Assembly (NCBI RefSeq): GCF_000381905.1
Contig: NZ_KB907262.1
Span: forward strand, 62,001-126,000
Reading direction: 5' to 3'
From: Paenibacillus fonticola DSM 21315
GTDB taxonomy: Bacteria > Bacillota > Bacilli > Paenibacillales > Paenibacillaceae
Length of the DNA: 64,000 nucleotides
In this document: one piece after another, positions 52,779-61,376 of the stretch
How the letters are laid out: each line of letters starts with the position of its first letter
Position numbering within the stretch: the stretch's first letter is position 1
Program-made: the position numbers and the translations under genes
Notes under the pieces: generated by a model
The model's database searches: none
What the model was told of the DNA's origin: nothing
Seen by the model: the letters and a program-made list of their open reading frames with translations, nothing else

Positions 52779-53282
52779 ATGTATAATCCAACATACCGGC
52801 CGGTTACCTATACGATCGGCAGCGGTCATGCCGGCGCACATACCGGCGCACATATCGGGACACATACCGGGACACATGCCGGGACACATGCCGGAGGAAG
52901 TACTTATCCATCGCAATATCAGGTGCAAGGAGGAACTGTTTATCCGCCGCAGGTGCCTAGCGGCAGCCCGATGACAATGACAGGCACGGTTGTGCCAACT
53001 GCGATTCCCCAATTTGAGCAGTCGTACATCGAGAACATTTTGCGTTTGAATTTGGGCAAAGTAGGAACCTTCTATATGACCTATGAGAACAACTCGGAGT
53101 GGAACGCTAAAGTATTTAAAGGCGTTCTCGAAGCCGCTGGACGGGACCACATTATTATTAGCGACCCGGCGACTGGCATGCGGACGATTTTGCTTATGGT
53201 GAATTTTGACTACGCAACTTTTGACGAGCCGCTTGTGTATACGTATCCGGGAACGATCGGAAATCCTCAATCCGCAAGATAA
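52779..53282 (+). CDS. gerQ: Spore coat protein GerQ with histidine-glycine repeats
   Basis: The C-terminal domain (about 90-160) is typical GerQ: SYIENILRLNLGKVGTFYMT, ENNSEWNAKVFKGVLEAAGRDHIII and DPATGMRTILLM. The N-terminal part is unusual: residues 17-40 are six four-residue units H-x-G-x, encoded by a 12-bp tandem repeat. GerQ is cross-linked into the coat in Bacillus subtilis, where the N-terminal region is rich in glutamine and proline rather than histidine. GAGGAGG precedes the ATG. Confidence 0.93.
   Translation: MYNPTYRPVTYTIGSGHAGAHTGAHIGTHTGTHAGTHAGGSTYPSQYQVQGGTVYPPQVPSGSPMTMTGTVVPTAIPQFEQSYIENILRLNLGKVGTFYMTYENNSEWNAKVFKGVLEAAGRDHIIISDPATGMRTILLMVNFDYATFDEPLVYTYPGTIGNPQSAR
52827..52898 (+). 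repeat. 12-bp tandem repeat (six units) inside gerQ
   Basis: Six consecutive 12-bp units of the form CAT-(G/A)(C/T)C-GG(C/G/A)-... encode H-A-G-A, H-T-G-A, H-I-G-T, H-T-G-T, H-A-G-T and H-A-G-G. The change between units is mostly synonymous or conservative. Confidence 0.85.
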
Positions 53283-53300
53283 TTATAAAAATGCCCCTGA

Positions 53301-53337
53301 CCAGGCTGCCTCTCTTCCAGGCAGTCTTGTTTCTTTT
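53301..53337 (+). terminator. Terminator of the cwlJ-gerQ operon
   Basis: AGGCTGCCT and AGGCAGTCT form a nine-bp stem with one wobble and a seven-base loop, followed by TGTTTCTTTT. Confidence 0.6.
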
Positions 53338-53475
53338 GTCAAGAAATCTTGTTTAAATACTTAAATTCGATAGGAAAACAAAGTAAAACGTATCCATGGC
53401 TGAACCCGCATCCTATTTAAGCGCAAAAGCAAATAAATTAGCGCTGCACTCTTGTCTGCAGTCATACCGCGGCGT

Positions 53476-53503
53476 TTGACTGTGTAGTGTATAATAATAT
53501 AAT
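53476..53503 (+). promoter_or_regulatory. Promoter of the CNNM/CBS protein gene
   Basis: TTGACT and TATAAT are separated by 16 bp. The predicted start site is near 53510. Confidence 0.6.
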
Positions 53504-53526
53504 TAGATGTAAAAGGTCATGAACCT

Positions 53527-54924
53527 GTGCAGTCAAAATTAATTCATACCGCGAAGGAGGTGCACCTGTTCTCCGCTAGGCAAGCGGGAATAGGAAACGT
53601 ATTGACTGACCCTTTACCGAGTATTTACCATGTAGGACTTATGATTGTTTTAGTTCTGCTGAACGGTTTTTTCGTGTCGGCTGAATTTGCGATTGTGAAA
53701 GTTCGCGCAGGCCGTATCGATGCCTTGATTGAAGAGGGAAAGAAGGGCGCCGTAAGGGCTAAAGGATTAATGAGCCGGCTGGATGGCTATTTATCCGCTT
53801 GCCAATTAGGCATTACGCTTTGCTCTCTTGGGCTTGGATGGCTCGGTGAGCCAGTGGTGGCGCGTTTGCTGAATCCGCTTTTTCAGCTTACAGGAATAGG
53901 GGATCGAGGGGCTTACGCCATCTCGCTGACTACTGCTTTTCTGCTCATCGCCGTGCTGCATATTGTTCTAGGGGAATTAGCGCCCAAGACGGTCGCCGTC
54001 CGCAATGCGGAGAAAGTAACGCTGTTATCCGCCCGCCCAATGCAAGTGTTCTTCAAAATCATGTATCCTTTAATTTGGCTGCTGAACAGCTTGTCATCCG
54101 GTCTGCTGCGGATATTCGGCATCGAACCGTTGAAGGAGCAATATGATACAGCCCACACCGAAGAAGAAATCAGGGTGATGATGAAGGAGAGCAGCGAGAG
54201 CGGTTTGATCGATAGTACCGAAATGTCACTGATGGACAATATTTTTGAATTTGCAGATACGACAGCGCGCGAAATTATGATCCCCCGGACAGAAATGATT
54301 TGTCTGTACACCCAGAATACATTGCATGAAAATTTGGAAATCGCGCTTGAAGGTACACGCACACGTTATCCTGTTTGCGCGAATGATAAGGATCACGTTA
54401 TCGGCTTTATTCATGTTAAAGATTTGATACGATCCAATTCAGCGAACTATTTGGATTTGCTTCGTCCGATTATGGCGGTGCCTGAATCAACCCCAATTAG
54501 CGATCTAATGAAGCGGATGCAGCGCAATAAAACGCAAATTGCGATATTGATAGATGAGTATGGGGGAACTTCCGGACTTGTTACCCTGGAAGATATCGTG
54601 GAGGAAATCGTCGGGGAAATCCAGGACGAATTCGATGAAGAGCGCCCCGGCATTGAGCAGGTAGGAGAGAAAGCTTATTCCATCGATGGGCTTATACTGA
54701 TCGAAGCAGTGAATGATCGTTTCGGCTTTGAGCTTGATTCCGATGACTATGATACGATCGGTGGATGGCTATATTCGAGAATTCAAGTATTGCCGCCCCA
54801 GGTCGGGCAAAGCGTGGAATATGAAGGCTGCATTTATATGGTAGAACAAACCGACAACAAGAGAATTTCGCGCGTAAAGCTCATCCAACAGGAGTTAGTG
54901 CCATTGGAAGGAACAGGCGCATAG
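53527..54924 (+). CDS. CNNM/CBS-domain membrane protein (CorC/HlyC family)
   Basis: An N-terminal CNNM/DUF21 domain with three or four membrane helices (about 35-200) contains LNGFFVSAEFAIVKV. Two CBS domains (about 230-345) follow, with REIMIPRTEMI and LIDEYGGTSGLVTLEDIVEEIVGE, then a C-terminal CorC/HlyC domain. The family is linked to magnesium and cobalt ion handling. The start is unclear: GTG 53527 has only AAAGG upstream, while the strong AAGGAGG at 53554-53560 points to a CTG at 53566. The ORF end is certain. Confidence 0.88.
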   Translation: MQSKLIHTAKEVHLFSARQAGIGNVLTDPLPSIYHVGLMIVLVLLNGFFVSAEFAIVKVRAGRIDALIEEGKKGAVRAKGLMSRLDGYLSACQLGITLCSLGLGWLGEPVVARLLNPLFQLTGIGDRGAYAISLTTAFLLIAVLHIVLGELAPKTVAVRNAEKVTLLSARPMQVFFKIMYPLIWLLNSLSSGLLRIFGIEPLKEQYDTAHTEEEIRVMMKESSESGLIDSTEMSLMDNIFEFADTTAREIMIPRTEMICLYTQNTLHENLEIALEGTRTRYPVCANDKDHVIGFIHVKDLIRSNSANYLDLLRPIMAVPESTPISDLMKRMQRNKTQIAILIDEYGGTSGLVTLEDIVEEIVGEIQDEFDEERPGIEQVGEKAYSIDGLILIEAVNDRFGFELDSDDYDTIGGWLYSRIQVLPPQVGQSVEYEGCIYMVEQTDNKRISRVKLIQQELVPLEGTGA

Positions 54925-54935
54925 CATATACACGA

Positions 54936-54962
54936 GGGTGCCCTAATCAGGGCACCCTTTTT
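54936..54962 (+). terminator. Terminator after the CNNM/CBS gene
   Basis: A perfect nine-bp stem (GGGTGCCCT and complement) with a four-base loop runs into five T, 10 bp after the stop. The T run overlaps the stop codon of the convergent gene. Confidence 0.9.
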
Positions 54963-55818
54963 AGCGGCTTCTTTTCTTTAATCCATTGGCAATTTGCAGT
55001 AACTCCGATTTATCTAATTGTCCAGCTGCCATAAAGTAGACATCGCCGATCAAAAAAGTGATCTGTGCGATCGAGTCCGGCGTGTAATAGGCAATGGTGC
55101 CATTATCCAATTTTATAGCCTCGATATGTTCTTCGTACGGCATCCGGATCATTTCATTCTTTTCTAATATTTTATACGTGAGGGTTAATTGCTTCCCGCT
55201 GTCCGTCTCAAACAATAAATATACCCCGTCAGCTGTAATGTTCTCATCGGATAAGGACGTTAAGCTCGACGATGGGATTAATTCAGCTGAATGGAAGCTA
55301 AACCCGTGAGGCAAATAGGTCATTTTGGGAAGCTTAAAAGGGAGACGGCTCGAAATGTCCTTAAGCTGCATTTTCACCGACATAGGAAATACTTTTGGGC
55401 ACGACGTCCCCATAGGATCCGCCTTGCTATCGTCAAGCGAACCTGCTGCGACTACCGTTTCTTCCCCTTGGCGTCCGTTGCCGAATACAATTTGGCTCAT
55501 TCCGTTGCCCCAGCTTCTCAGCTCTTGATAAATAGGGGAGAACGCTTGTGTTCCGATAGGCGGTGTAAGCAATACCGCGCTTAGCAAAACGAAGGCAATG
55601 ACAGCAATCACTCCATAACGGCGTAACAGGTTCCTGACTTTGCGGCGCCTCGCTTGCTTTATCAGCTTAGGCTGCATTTTGCTCCAGGACGGCCTCTTGA
55701 ACTGATCGGAATAAGGAGGCAGCTCCTTTGCTGCTTGGACAAATGCTTCGTCAATAAGAGTGTTAAGCTCCGCCGGATACACGGGATTGCGGGGACTGCT
55801 TCGCTTCAATATGGCCAC
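54961..55818 (-). CDS. Membrane protein with DUF4367-like C-terminus, putative anti-sigma factor
   Basis: An N-terminal cytoplasmic region of about 67 residues is followed by one membrane helix (about 70-87) and an extracellular domain with YLPHGFSFHSAELI and LFETDSGKQLTLTYKI, typical of DUF4367-like proteins. The position directly after an ECF sigma gene, with overlap, suggests an anti-sigma role. No zinc-binding HxxxCxxC motif is present. The GTG start at 55818 lies within the end of the sigma gene, with CTGGG upstream, which is a weak site. Confidence 0.65.
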   Translation of the reverse strand: MAILKRSSPRNPVYPAELNTLIDEAFVQAAKELPPYSDQFKRPSWSKMQPKLIKQARRRKVRNLLRRYGVIAVIAFVLLSAVLLTPPIGTQAFSPIYQELRSWGNGMSQIVFGNGRQGEETVVAAGSLDDSKADPMGTSCPKVFPMSVKMQLKDISSRLPFKLPKMTYLPHGFSFHSAELIPSSSLTSLSDENITADGVYLLFETDSGKQLTLTYKILEKNEMIRMPYEEHIEAIKLDNGTIAYYTPDSIAQITFLIGDVYFMAAGQLDKSELLQIANGLKKRSR

Positions 55819-56377
55819 CCCAGTCTTTTAAGAGCATTTTTTTGATTCCTTCACGGGTACGGTGCAGACGCTGCCTTACTACATTTTCACTAATATCGAG
55901 CCTTTCTGCGATTTCCTTGTAGCTGAGGCCAAGCTTCCAGCGGTATTCAATCAGTAAGCGGTATTCAGGCTTCAGCTTTTTCAAGTATGCCAAAATTGCT
56001 TCTTCCATCAATTTCGTTTCCACTGTATGCTCCACTGAGCCGGTATGAGGAATAAACGGATCTATATGTATAAAAACACTATCCGCATCTAAATGGTTAC
56101 GGTGTTTTTTATTTTTTCTTAAATAATTGATTGCGGTGTTCCGTGTAACGACTTTGAGCCAGGATTTCATTCCAGCTTCACTTTCAAAAGCAGGCTTATT
56201 ATATACCACTTTCAGAAAAGCTTCTTGGATAATATCTTCACTGGTTTGATGATCTTTAACGATGTAATAGACAGCTCCATAGACTAGATCATAGAAACCG
56301 TAGTAGATTTTTTCCTGAACGTTCTCGGCCAAGTCGTAAAAATCAGCGACGAGCAACCACTTCAGGCGTTCCGGCAT
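55763..56377 (-). CDS. ECF-type RNA polymerase sigma factor
   Basis: Region 2 includes DIIQEAFLKVVYNK and AGMKSWLKVVTRNTAINYLRKN. Region 4 includes LKPEYRLLIEYRWKLGLSYKEIAERLDISENVVRQRLHRTREGIKKML. At 204 residues it fits an ECF sigma factor. ATG 56377 is preceded by GAGAGGAGATA. The gene overlaps its downstream membrane partner by 56 bp, so the two are translated from one message. Confidence 0.9.
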   Translation of the reverse strand: MPERLKWLLVADFYDLAENVQEKIYYGFYDLVYGAVYYIVKDHQTSEDIIQEAFLKVVYNKPAFESEAGMKSWLKVVTRNTAINYLRKNKKHRNHLDADSVFIHIDPFIPHTGSVEHTVETKLMEEAILAYLKKLKPEYRLLIEYRWKLGLSYKEIAERLDISENVVRQRLHRTREGIKKMLLKDWGGHIEAKQSPQSRVSGGA

Positions 56378-56616
56378 GACTATCTCCTCTCTAAATTCCA
56401 TATAACGGTATTTCAATAGTATCTATTAAGCATTCTACATGATTTTTGCCCGAAGAGGAATCTTTTACCTAAAGATACAATGTTACACTTATTTGAAAGT
56501 GTTTCTAGTCTTTCGCAATGGGAGGTGACGCCATCGTAAGTTTAAACTACAATGGAGTAGCTGGAGCTATAAATTACATATAGACGAACATCAGGAGAGG
56601 AGCTTATGATTTAATT

Positions 56617-57807
56617 ATGAAACGCTTAATTTGGATGGGGTGCTGGGCTTATTTATTAATCGGATTGGCGCATGTCGTTGTCGGCTCGATTATGCCTAAC
56701 CTGCTTGAATATTACGGTAAGGAGTACACAGCAGGAGGAAGCCTTATCTTTGCTCAATTTGCCGGCTTCTTAGTAGGGGTGCTGGTCTCTCCTTTACTCA
56801 TATCCAACTTTGGAAAAAGAACGGGCCTCATCATTGCGACGGGAATGCTCTGTGTCGCGGAAACAATCTATACGCTGCTGCCTCCTTGGGAATGGATGTA
56901 TGTGGTCGGCACAGTCGCCGGATTTGGCTTCGGCATGATTGAAGCGGTCATCGGTACGCTGATTATCGTAGCGGTCAAGGAAGGGACGGCCGTGGAAATG
57001 AGCAAATTGGAAGTGTTCTTCGGAATAGGCGCGCTCGTTATGCCGCTTATTGCCGGCTGGCTTATCCGCACGGAGATGTGGCGCTTCTCCTTTCTGTTCA
57101 TCGCTTTATCTGCCTTGATGATGCTGTTGGCTTGGTTGAAGAGCGATTTCGGAGAATTAAACGAACTGCTGAACGCCAAGGAAGCGAAGCAGGAGAAGAA
57201 AGGGGCGCTGCTGGCACAGTATCAAGGAATTCGCGGTCTGCTGCTCGCCGTATTTACATTTTTTTTCTTCCTGTACGTCGGAACGGAGATGAGCTTCGTT
57301 AACTTTCTGCCGTCTCTGCTCATTGAAAAGCTGGGGACCGACAAATCGACGGCGGCCTTTAGCGTGACTCTATTCTGGATTGCCATGACGGTCGGGCGCG
57401 TGTTCGCCGGTATCATTGCCGAGCGCATCTCGTACAGCCGATATGTGCTGTGGAGCTGTGCCGCCAGTCTCGTGCTGATCTCGTTATTTTCTATTACAGG
57501 CAAGCTATCTTTCATGTTTGTCCTTATTTTGCTCTTCGGATTGTTCATGTCAGGCCTGTTCTCTATCGCGCTTGTATTCGCAAGCAAGCTGCTGCCGGGG
57601 GCTGAGGAATCTACGCCGAGCATTCTGATTGCTGCTGGAGGAACCGGAGGTGCATTACTCCCGCTCGCGATGGGGAAAAGCATGGATATCGCCGGGGCTG
57701 ACACGTCGGCCTGGATGTTGTCCGGCTTCGTTGCCTTACTTCTGCTGCTTAGCATTGCAGCCATCGTGATTCAACGTTTTCGTTCGAAGCGTATTGCCGA
57801 AGTTTGA
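56617..57807 (+). CDS. MFS transporter of the FucP/GlcP type
   Basis: About twelve membrane helices in 396 residues, with the conserved GFGFGMIEAVIGT and IMPNLLEYYGKEYTAGGSL pattern of fucose permease-like proteins. Members of this group include the B. subtilis GlcP glucose/mannose-proton symporter; substrate is not determined here. A basic segment near 185-195 is the central cytoplasmic loop. AGGAGAGGAG precedes the ATG at some distance. Confidence 0.85.
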   Translation: MKRLIWMGCWAYLLIGLAHVVVGSIMPNLLEYYGKEYTAGGSLIFAQFAGFLVGVLVSPLLISNFGKRTGLIIATGMLCVAETIYTLLPPWEWMYVVGTVAGFGFGMIEAVIGTLIIVAVKEGTAVEMSKLEVFFGIGALVMPLIAGWLIRTEMWRFSFLFIALSALMMLLAWLKSDFGELNELLNAKEAKQEKKGALLAQYQGIRGLLLAVFTFFFFLYVGTEMSFVNFLPSLLIEKLGTDKSTAAFSVTLFWIAMTVGRVFAGIIAERISYSRYVLWSCAASLVLISLFSITGKLSFMFVLILLFGLFMSGLFSIALVFASKLLPGAEESTPSILIAAGGTGGALLPLAMGKSMDIAGADTSAWMLSGFVALLLLLSIAAIVIQRFRSKRIAEV

Positions 57808-57854
57808 TACATTTGCCATAATCATGAGAGAAAGGTGAAGAGGGGGAATAGGTC

Positions 57855-58055
57855 ATGAGCTGGATGTATATCATCATTATTGTCACTGTAATCATCGCCG
57901 CTGTCGGAACTCTCCTGGTGGGAACATCTCGTCAGAACAGAACGGGCAACCCGAATTATGACAAGCGTACGAAGCGGAATATGGTTGGACTTACTGTGAT
58001 GTATGCCGCCTCGATTATTGTTATTTCCGTTTTGGTGGCGATGGTTCTCGACTGA
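57855..58055 (+). CDS. Small two-helix membrane protein
   Basis: The 66-residue product has an N-terminal hydrophobic segment (about 4-22), a basic loop rich in Arg, Lys and Asn, and a second hydrophobic segment (about 44-64). AGGTGAAGAGGGGG precedes the ATG, and a strong terminator follows the stop. It lies 47 bp after the MFS gene in the same direction, so it may be co-transcribed. No family recognised. Confidence 0.6.
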   Translation: MSWMYIIIIVTVIIAAVGTLLVGTSRQNRTGNPNYDKRTKRNMVGLTVMYAASIIVISVLVAMVLD

Positions 58056-58076
58056 TGCCTTAAGCGGGGAAATAAA

Positions 58077-58126
58077 CAAGAGCCAAGTCAGCGTTATGAA
58101 AAACGCTGGCTTGGCTCTTGCTTTTT
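58077..58126. terminator. Bidirectional terminator
   Basis: A nearly perfect stem of about 19 bp (CAAGAGCCAAGTCAGCGTT and complement) with a six-base loop is followed by CTTTTT on the plus strand. It serves the small membrane gene and the convergent aminopeptidase. Confidence 0.85.
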
Positions 58127-58138
58127 CTGCAAATCAAA

Positions 58139-59371
58139 CTAAATCGCCCAGCTGCCCTTGTTGAAAATTTGCACCTGCTGTCCGTCAGCTGAAACGCCGT
58201 AAATATCCATTTCCGCCGAGCCGATCATAAAATCCACGTGAATGGTGCTTTGGTTTATGCCGGCCGCTTCCATCTGCTCCTTAGACATGCCGGCCCCGCC
58301 CTCGATCGTAAAAGCATACCCTGCGCCGATCGCCAGGTGATTGGAGGCATTCTCATCGAACAACGTATTGTAGAACAGAAGTCCGGACTGTGAAATCGGC
58401 GAGTCGTGAGGCACCAGGGCCACTTCGCCTAAATATTTCGCGCCATCATCCATTTCGACCAGCCGCTGCAAGGTGGCTTCACCTACCTCGGCTTTATAGC
58501 CGATAATTTTACCGTTCTCAAAGGTAAGGGAGAAATCATTAATGATATTCCCGTTATAGCTGAGCGGCTTCGTACTGGTGACGGTACCGTTGACCCCTGT
58601 TTTCTTTGGAACGGTGAACACTTCTTCCGTTGGCAAATTGGCCAGGAAGGGTACGCCCTTACCGTTCTCGCTTTCCGCCGCAACCCATAGATGGCCTTCC
58701 GGCAGCTCGATCGTTAAATTCGTTCCAGGGGCGACATAATGCAGCTTCGAGAACTTCTTGCTGTTCAAATAGTCCGCCTTCTGGCTAAGCTGATCGATAT
58801 GCTGCCTCCAAGCGGCAATCGGGTCCGGCTGATCGATGCGCACGGTGCGGAATATTGCCTCCCATAAGGCGTCTACCTGCTGATCTGCCGGCAAATGGGG
58901 AAATACTTTAGCTGCCCAAGCCGGAGAAGGAGCAGCGACAATCGACCAGGTGAAGTAATTGGCCATCTGATACTCGCGATATTTGGTCATCGCTTTGGAA
59001 TAGGTCTTTTGGTGATTGGTTAGACGCTCGGGAGAAACACCGTTAAGCAAATCTGGATCGGCTGAAATGACATGCAGTACAGCTGCGCCATTCTCAATGT
59101 ACTCCAGCATTTCCCCGGCATACCATTTCGGGTCATCGAGAAAGGATTCGTCAGCGGCCATGTCATAGCGCAAACGGGTTACCGTATCGTCGCTCCAGTT
59201 TACTTTTACAAAGCGGGCTCCTTCGTTGTATGCTTCCTTAACAATAAGGCGAACCAGTTCAGCTGAATCCAGCGCAGCATTGATGATTAAATTTTGGCCT
59301 TTCTGAATTTGGACGCCGATTTTTACGGCCAGTTCCGCATATTTCTGCAGTTTGTATTCAAAGTCTGTCAT
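58139..59371 (-). CDS. M29-family aminopeptidase (thermophilic AmpT/AmpS type)
   Basis: The enzyme removes N-terminal amino acids from peptides in the cytosol using two metal ions. The expected ligands occur in order: glutamate in NLPTEEVFT, glutamate in YLGEVALVP, histidine in ASNHLAIG, and histidine and aspartate in IHVDFMIG. The 410-residue length is normal. An AGGAG-like site precedes the ATG. Confidence 0.92.
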   Translation of the reverse strand: MTDFEYKLQKYAELAVKIGVQIQKGQNLIINAALDSAELVRLIVKEAYNEGARFVKVNWSDDTVTRLRYDMAADESFLDDPKWYAGEMLEYIENGAAVLHVISADPDLLNGVSPERLTNHQKTYSKAMTKYREYQMANYFTWSIVAAPSPAWAAKVFPHLPADQQVDALWEAIFRTVRIDQPDPIAAWRQHIDQLSQKADYLNSKKFSKLHYVAPGTNLTIELPEGHLWVAAESENGKGVPFLANLPTEEVFTVPKKTGVNGTVTSTKPLSYNGNIINDFSLTFENGKIIGYKAEVGEATLQRLVEMDDGAKYLGEVALVPHDSPISQSGLLFYNTLFDENASNHLAIGAGYAFTIEGGAGMSKEQMEAAGINQSTIHVDFMIGSAEMDIYGVSADGQQVQIFNKGSWAI

Positions 59372-59446
59372 GGAAACTCCTCCAATACGTGGTGAAAATT
59401 CAGTTATTGTTTATTTTACTACTAAAGTTAAAGTGTATCCAAGTTT

Positions 59447-60802
59447 TTAACCGATAATAAAATCGCCCTCCGGGTAACGAAACAGCTCTTTGCGGGATTT
59501 AGGCGCTAACGCATATGCCAGCGTTAAGGGCCCGATTCTGCCCAGAAACATCACCAGGCTAAGCACCACCTTGCTGATCTCCGTTAGCTGGGTCGTTACG
59601 TCCAGACTAAGTCCAGAGGTGGCAAAGGCGGAGGTGGTCTCGAACAATAAGGCAAGGAATGCCCGATCCTCCAACGCCGATAAAATCATCGCCGTAAAGA
59701 TGACGAGAAACAGAGCGAGCCAGGTTTGCGTAATCGCCCGCAGGATGGATTCTTTGGAGAGCCGTTTGCGGAAAAACACAATATCCTCCTTCCCCCTTAG
59801 CATCGTATACATGGCTCCGATGAGGATAGCGAACATCGTCACTTTAATTCCGCCGCCCGTAGAACCTGGAGCCGCACCGATGAACATGAGCAGGATGAGC
59901 AGAAACTGAGTAGACTGCTGCATTTCGGACACACTTAAAGTGGAGACCCCGCCGGATCTGGCGCTGACGGAATGGAAGACGGACGCAAAAATCTGATCGA
60001 TCAGAGACAACTCTTGAAAAGCAGGAGATTTGAAAACCTCCATAATAAAAATAAGGAACGAGCCTGCGACAATGAGTATGGCTGATACAGTCAGGACGAC
60101 TTTGGAATGCAGCGTCAACCTCCGGGTCGTCCGGTAGGAAAGCAAATCCGCCATAACGATAAAGCCGATCCCCCCGAGAATGATCAATACGATTACGACG
60201 ATATTAACGAACGGATCGCTGACATACGCCGAAAAGCCGCTGAATGGTCCGTGGATGGAGCCGAACAAATCAAATCCTGCATTATTAAAAATCGAAATAC
60301 TGTGAAAAATGCCATAATAAATCGCATCCTGCAGCGGCATGTCGAAAGACCATCTGGCCGCCAGCAGCAGTGCACCGACTGATTCAATGACCAGCGAATA
60401 TAAAGCAACCTGGCGGATGAGGGATACGAGGCCTTCCAGGGAATTATGCTTCATTGCTTCCTGTAACACCAGGCGATCCCGCAGTGAAATGCGGCGATTA
60501 AAGGCCAGAGCAATTAATGTCCCCATAGTCATAAAGCCAAGCCCGCCGATTTGGGTAAGTACAATTAGTGTGACCTCTCCAAATAGCGTGAATTGTGTTC
60601 CGGGATCAACGACGACAAGCCCTGTCACGCAAATCGCCGAAGTAGCCATAAAGAAGGCATTGACCAGGCTTAGGTTTTCGCCGTTTGCGGATGCCGGCCC
60701 TAAAGATAAGAGGAAGGTCCCGATCAAAATTATAACTATAAATCCAAAGGTTAATACTTTGGCAGGAGATATAGCGGATTGGCTTTTTTTAACAGTGGGC
60801 AC
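59447..60802 (-). CDS. ktrB: KtrB-type potassium channel subunit
   Basis: The protein has four repeats of the helix-P-loop-helix type. Selectivity filter glycines are in ICVTGLVVVD, FNNAGFDL, SARSGGVST and FATSGLSLD. It transports potassium with a KtrA-type regulatory subunit, which is not encoded nearby, as in the B. subtilis KtrD that is also alone. Start is GTG 60802 with GAGGTGT ten bases upstream. KtrA is a cyclic di-AMP target in Bacillus, and a cyclic di-AMP riboswitch occurs at 38 kb. Confidence 0.9.
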   Translation of the reverse strand: MPTVKKSQSAISPAKVLTFGFIVIILIGTFLLSLGPASANGENLSLVNAFFMATSAICVTGLVVVDPGTQFTLFGEVTLIVLTQIGGLGFMTMGTLIALAFNRRISLRDRLVLQEAMKHNSLEGLVSLIRQVALYSLVIESVGALLLAARWSFDMPLQDAIYYGIFHSISIFNNAGFDLFGSIHGPFSGFSAYVSDPFVNIVVIVLIILGGIGFIVMADLLSYRTTRRLTLHSKVVLTVSAILIVAGSFLIFIMEVFKSPAFQELSLIDQIFASVFHSVSARSGGVSTLSVSEMQQSTQFLLILLMFIGAAPGSTGGGIKVTMFAILIGAMYTMLRGKEDIVFFRKRLSKESILRAITQTWLALFLVIFTAMILSALEDRAFLALLFETTSAFATSGLSLDVTTQLTEISKVVLSLVMFLGRIGPLTLAYALAPKSRKELFRYPEGDFIIG

Positions 60803-60968
60803 GTTGATTTACACCTCAATATTGACTTCTTGATATTGGCAAAAAACATGATACGATAGGTAAAGTAATAGACCTTTCTACTTTTACAGGTATACCGATT
60901 ATAGTGCAACTTCGAACAAATAAACAGTTGTGAGCAACAAAAATTATAGAATAAGGGAGTCGTTCATA

Positions 60969-61238
60969 GTGGAGCTGCAAATCATAAAAGCAGAAATGCA
61001 TAGGCAAGAGGATGGCGGATACATAGGTAAAACGGTGTTCCGGGTCATTTCTCACAAAGCAGACTACGAAATTGCGTTCCATAGCAAAAAGGGTGAGGAT
61101 TGGGATTACAGTCTGCATTATGCGAATGAACCGGGGAATGAGGAGCAATTTCTTCTCGTTGACGCACGGATCGAGGAGGATGATGCCTGGTTTGACCAAC
61201 TGCTGGATGCGGCCTGGGATACGCTGGCGATAGAGTAG
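60969..61238 (+). CDS. 89-residue hypothetical protein
   Basis: GTG 60969 follows AAGGGAGT at nine bases; the open frame starts earlier at 60930. The product is acidic and soluble, with no signal peptide or membrane helix and many aromatic residues. It is divergent from ktrB. Its stop codon lies inside a 47-bp segment that is duplicated immediately downstream. Confidence 0.55.
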   Translation: MELQIIKAEMHRQEDGGYIGKTVFRVISHKADYEIAFHSKKGEDWDYSLHYANEPGNEEQFLLVDARIEEDDAWFDQLLDAAWDTLAIE

Positions 61239-61323
61239 GGGATCCATTGCCCTGAGCGCACGGTGCGGATTTGGGGATAGAGTAGGGGATCCATTACCTT
61301 GAGCGCACGGTGCGAATCCGGGG
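61230..61323. repeat. 47-bp tandem direct repeat
   Basis: Two adjacent 47-bp units (61230-61276 and 61277-61323) differ by about six bases. The first unit starts nine bases before the stop codon of the 89-residue gene and contains that stop. The repeat sits between that gene and the AI-2E-type gene. Confidence 0.9.
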
Positions 61324-61376
61324 CATGCTTGGATGGCGGCGACCATAAATTGGTCATTGAGAAGGAGGAGGATCGC

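Noticed and set aside
52827..52898. CRISPR-like repeat array
   Set aside because: The repeats are contiguous 12-bp units without spacers and keep the gerQ reading frame.
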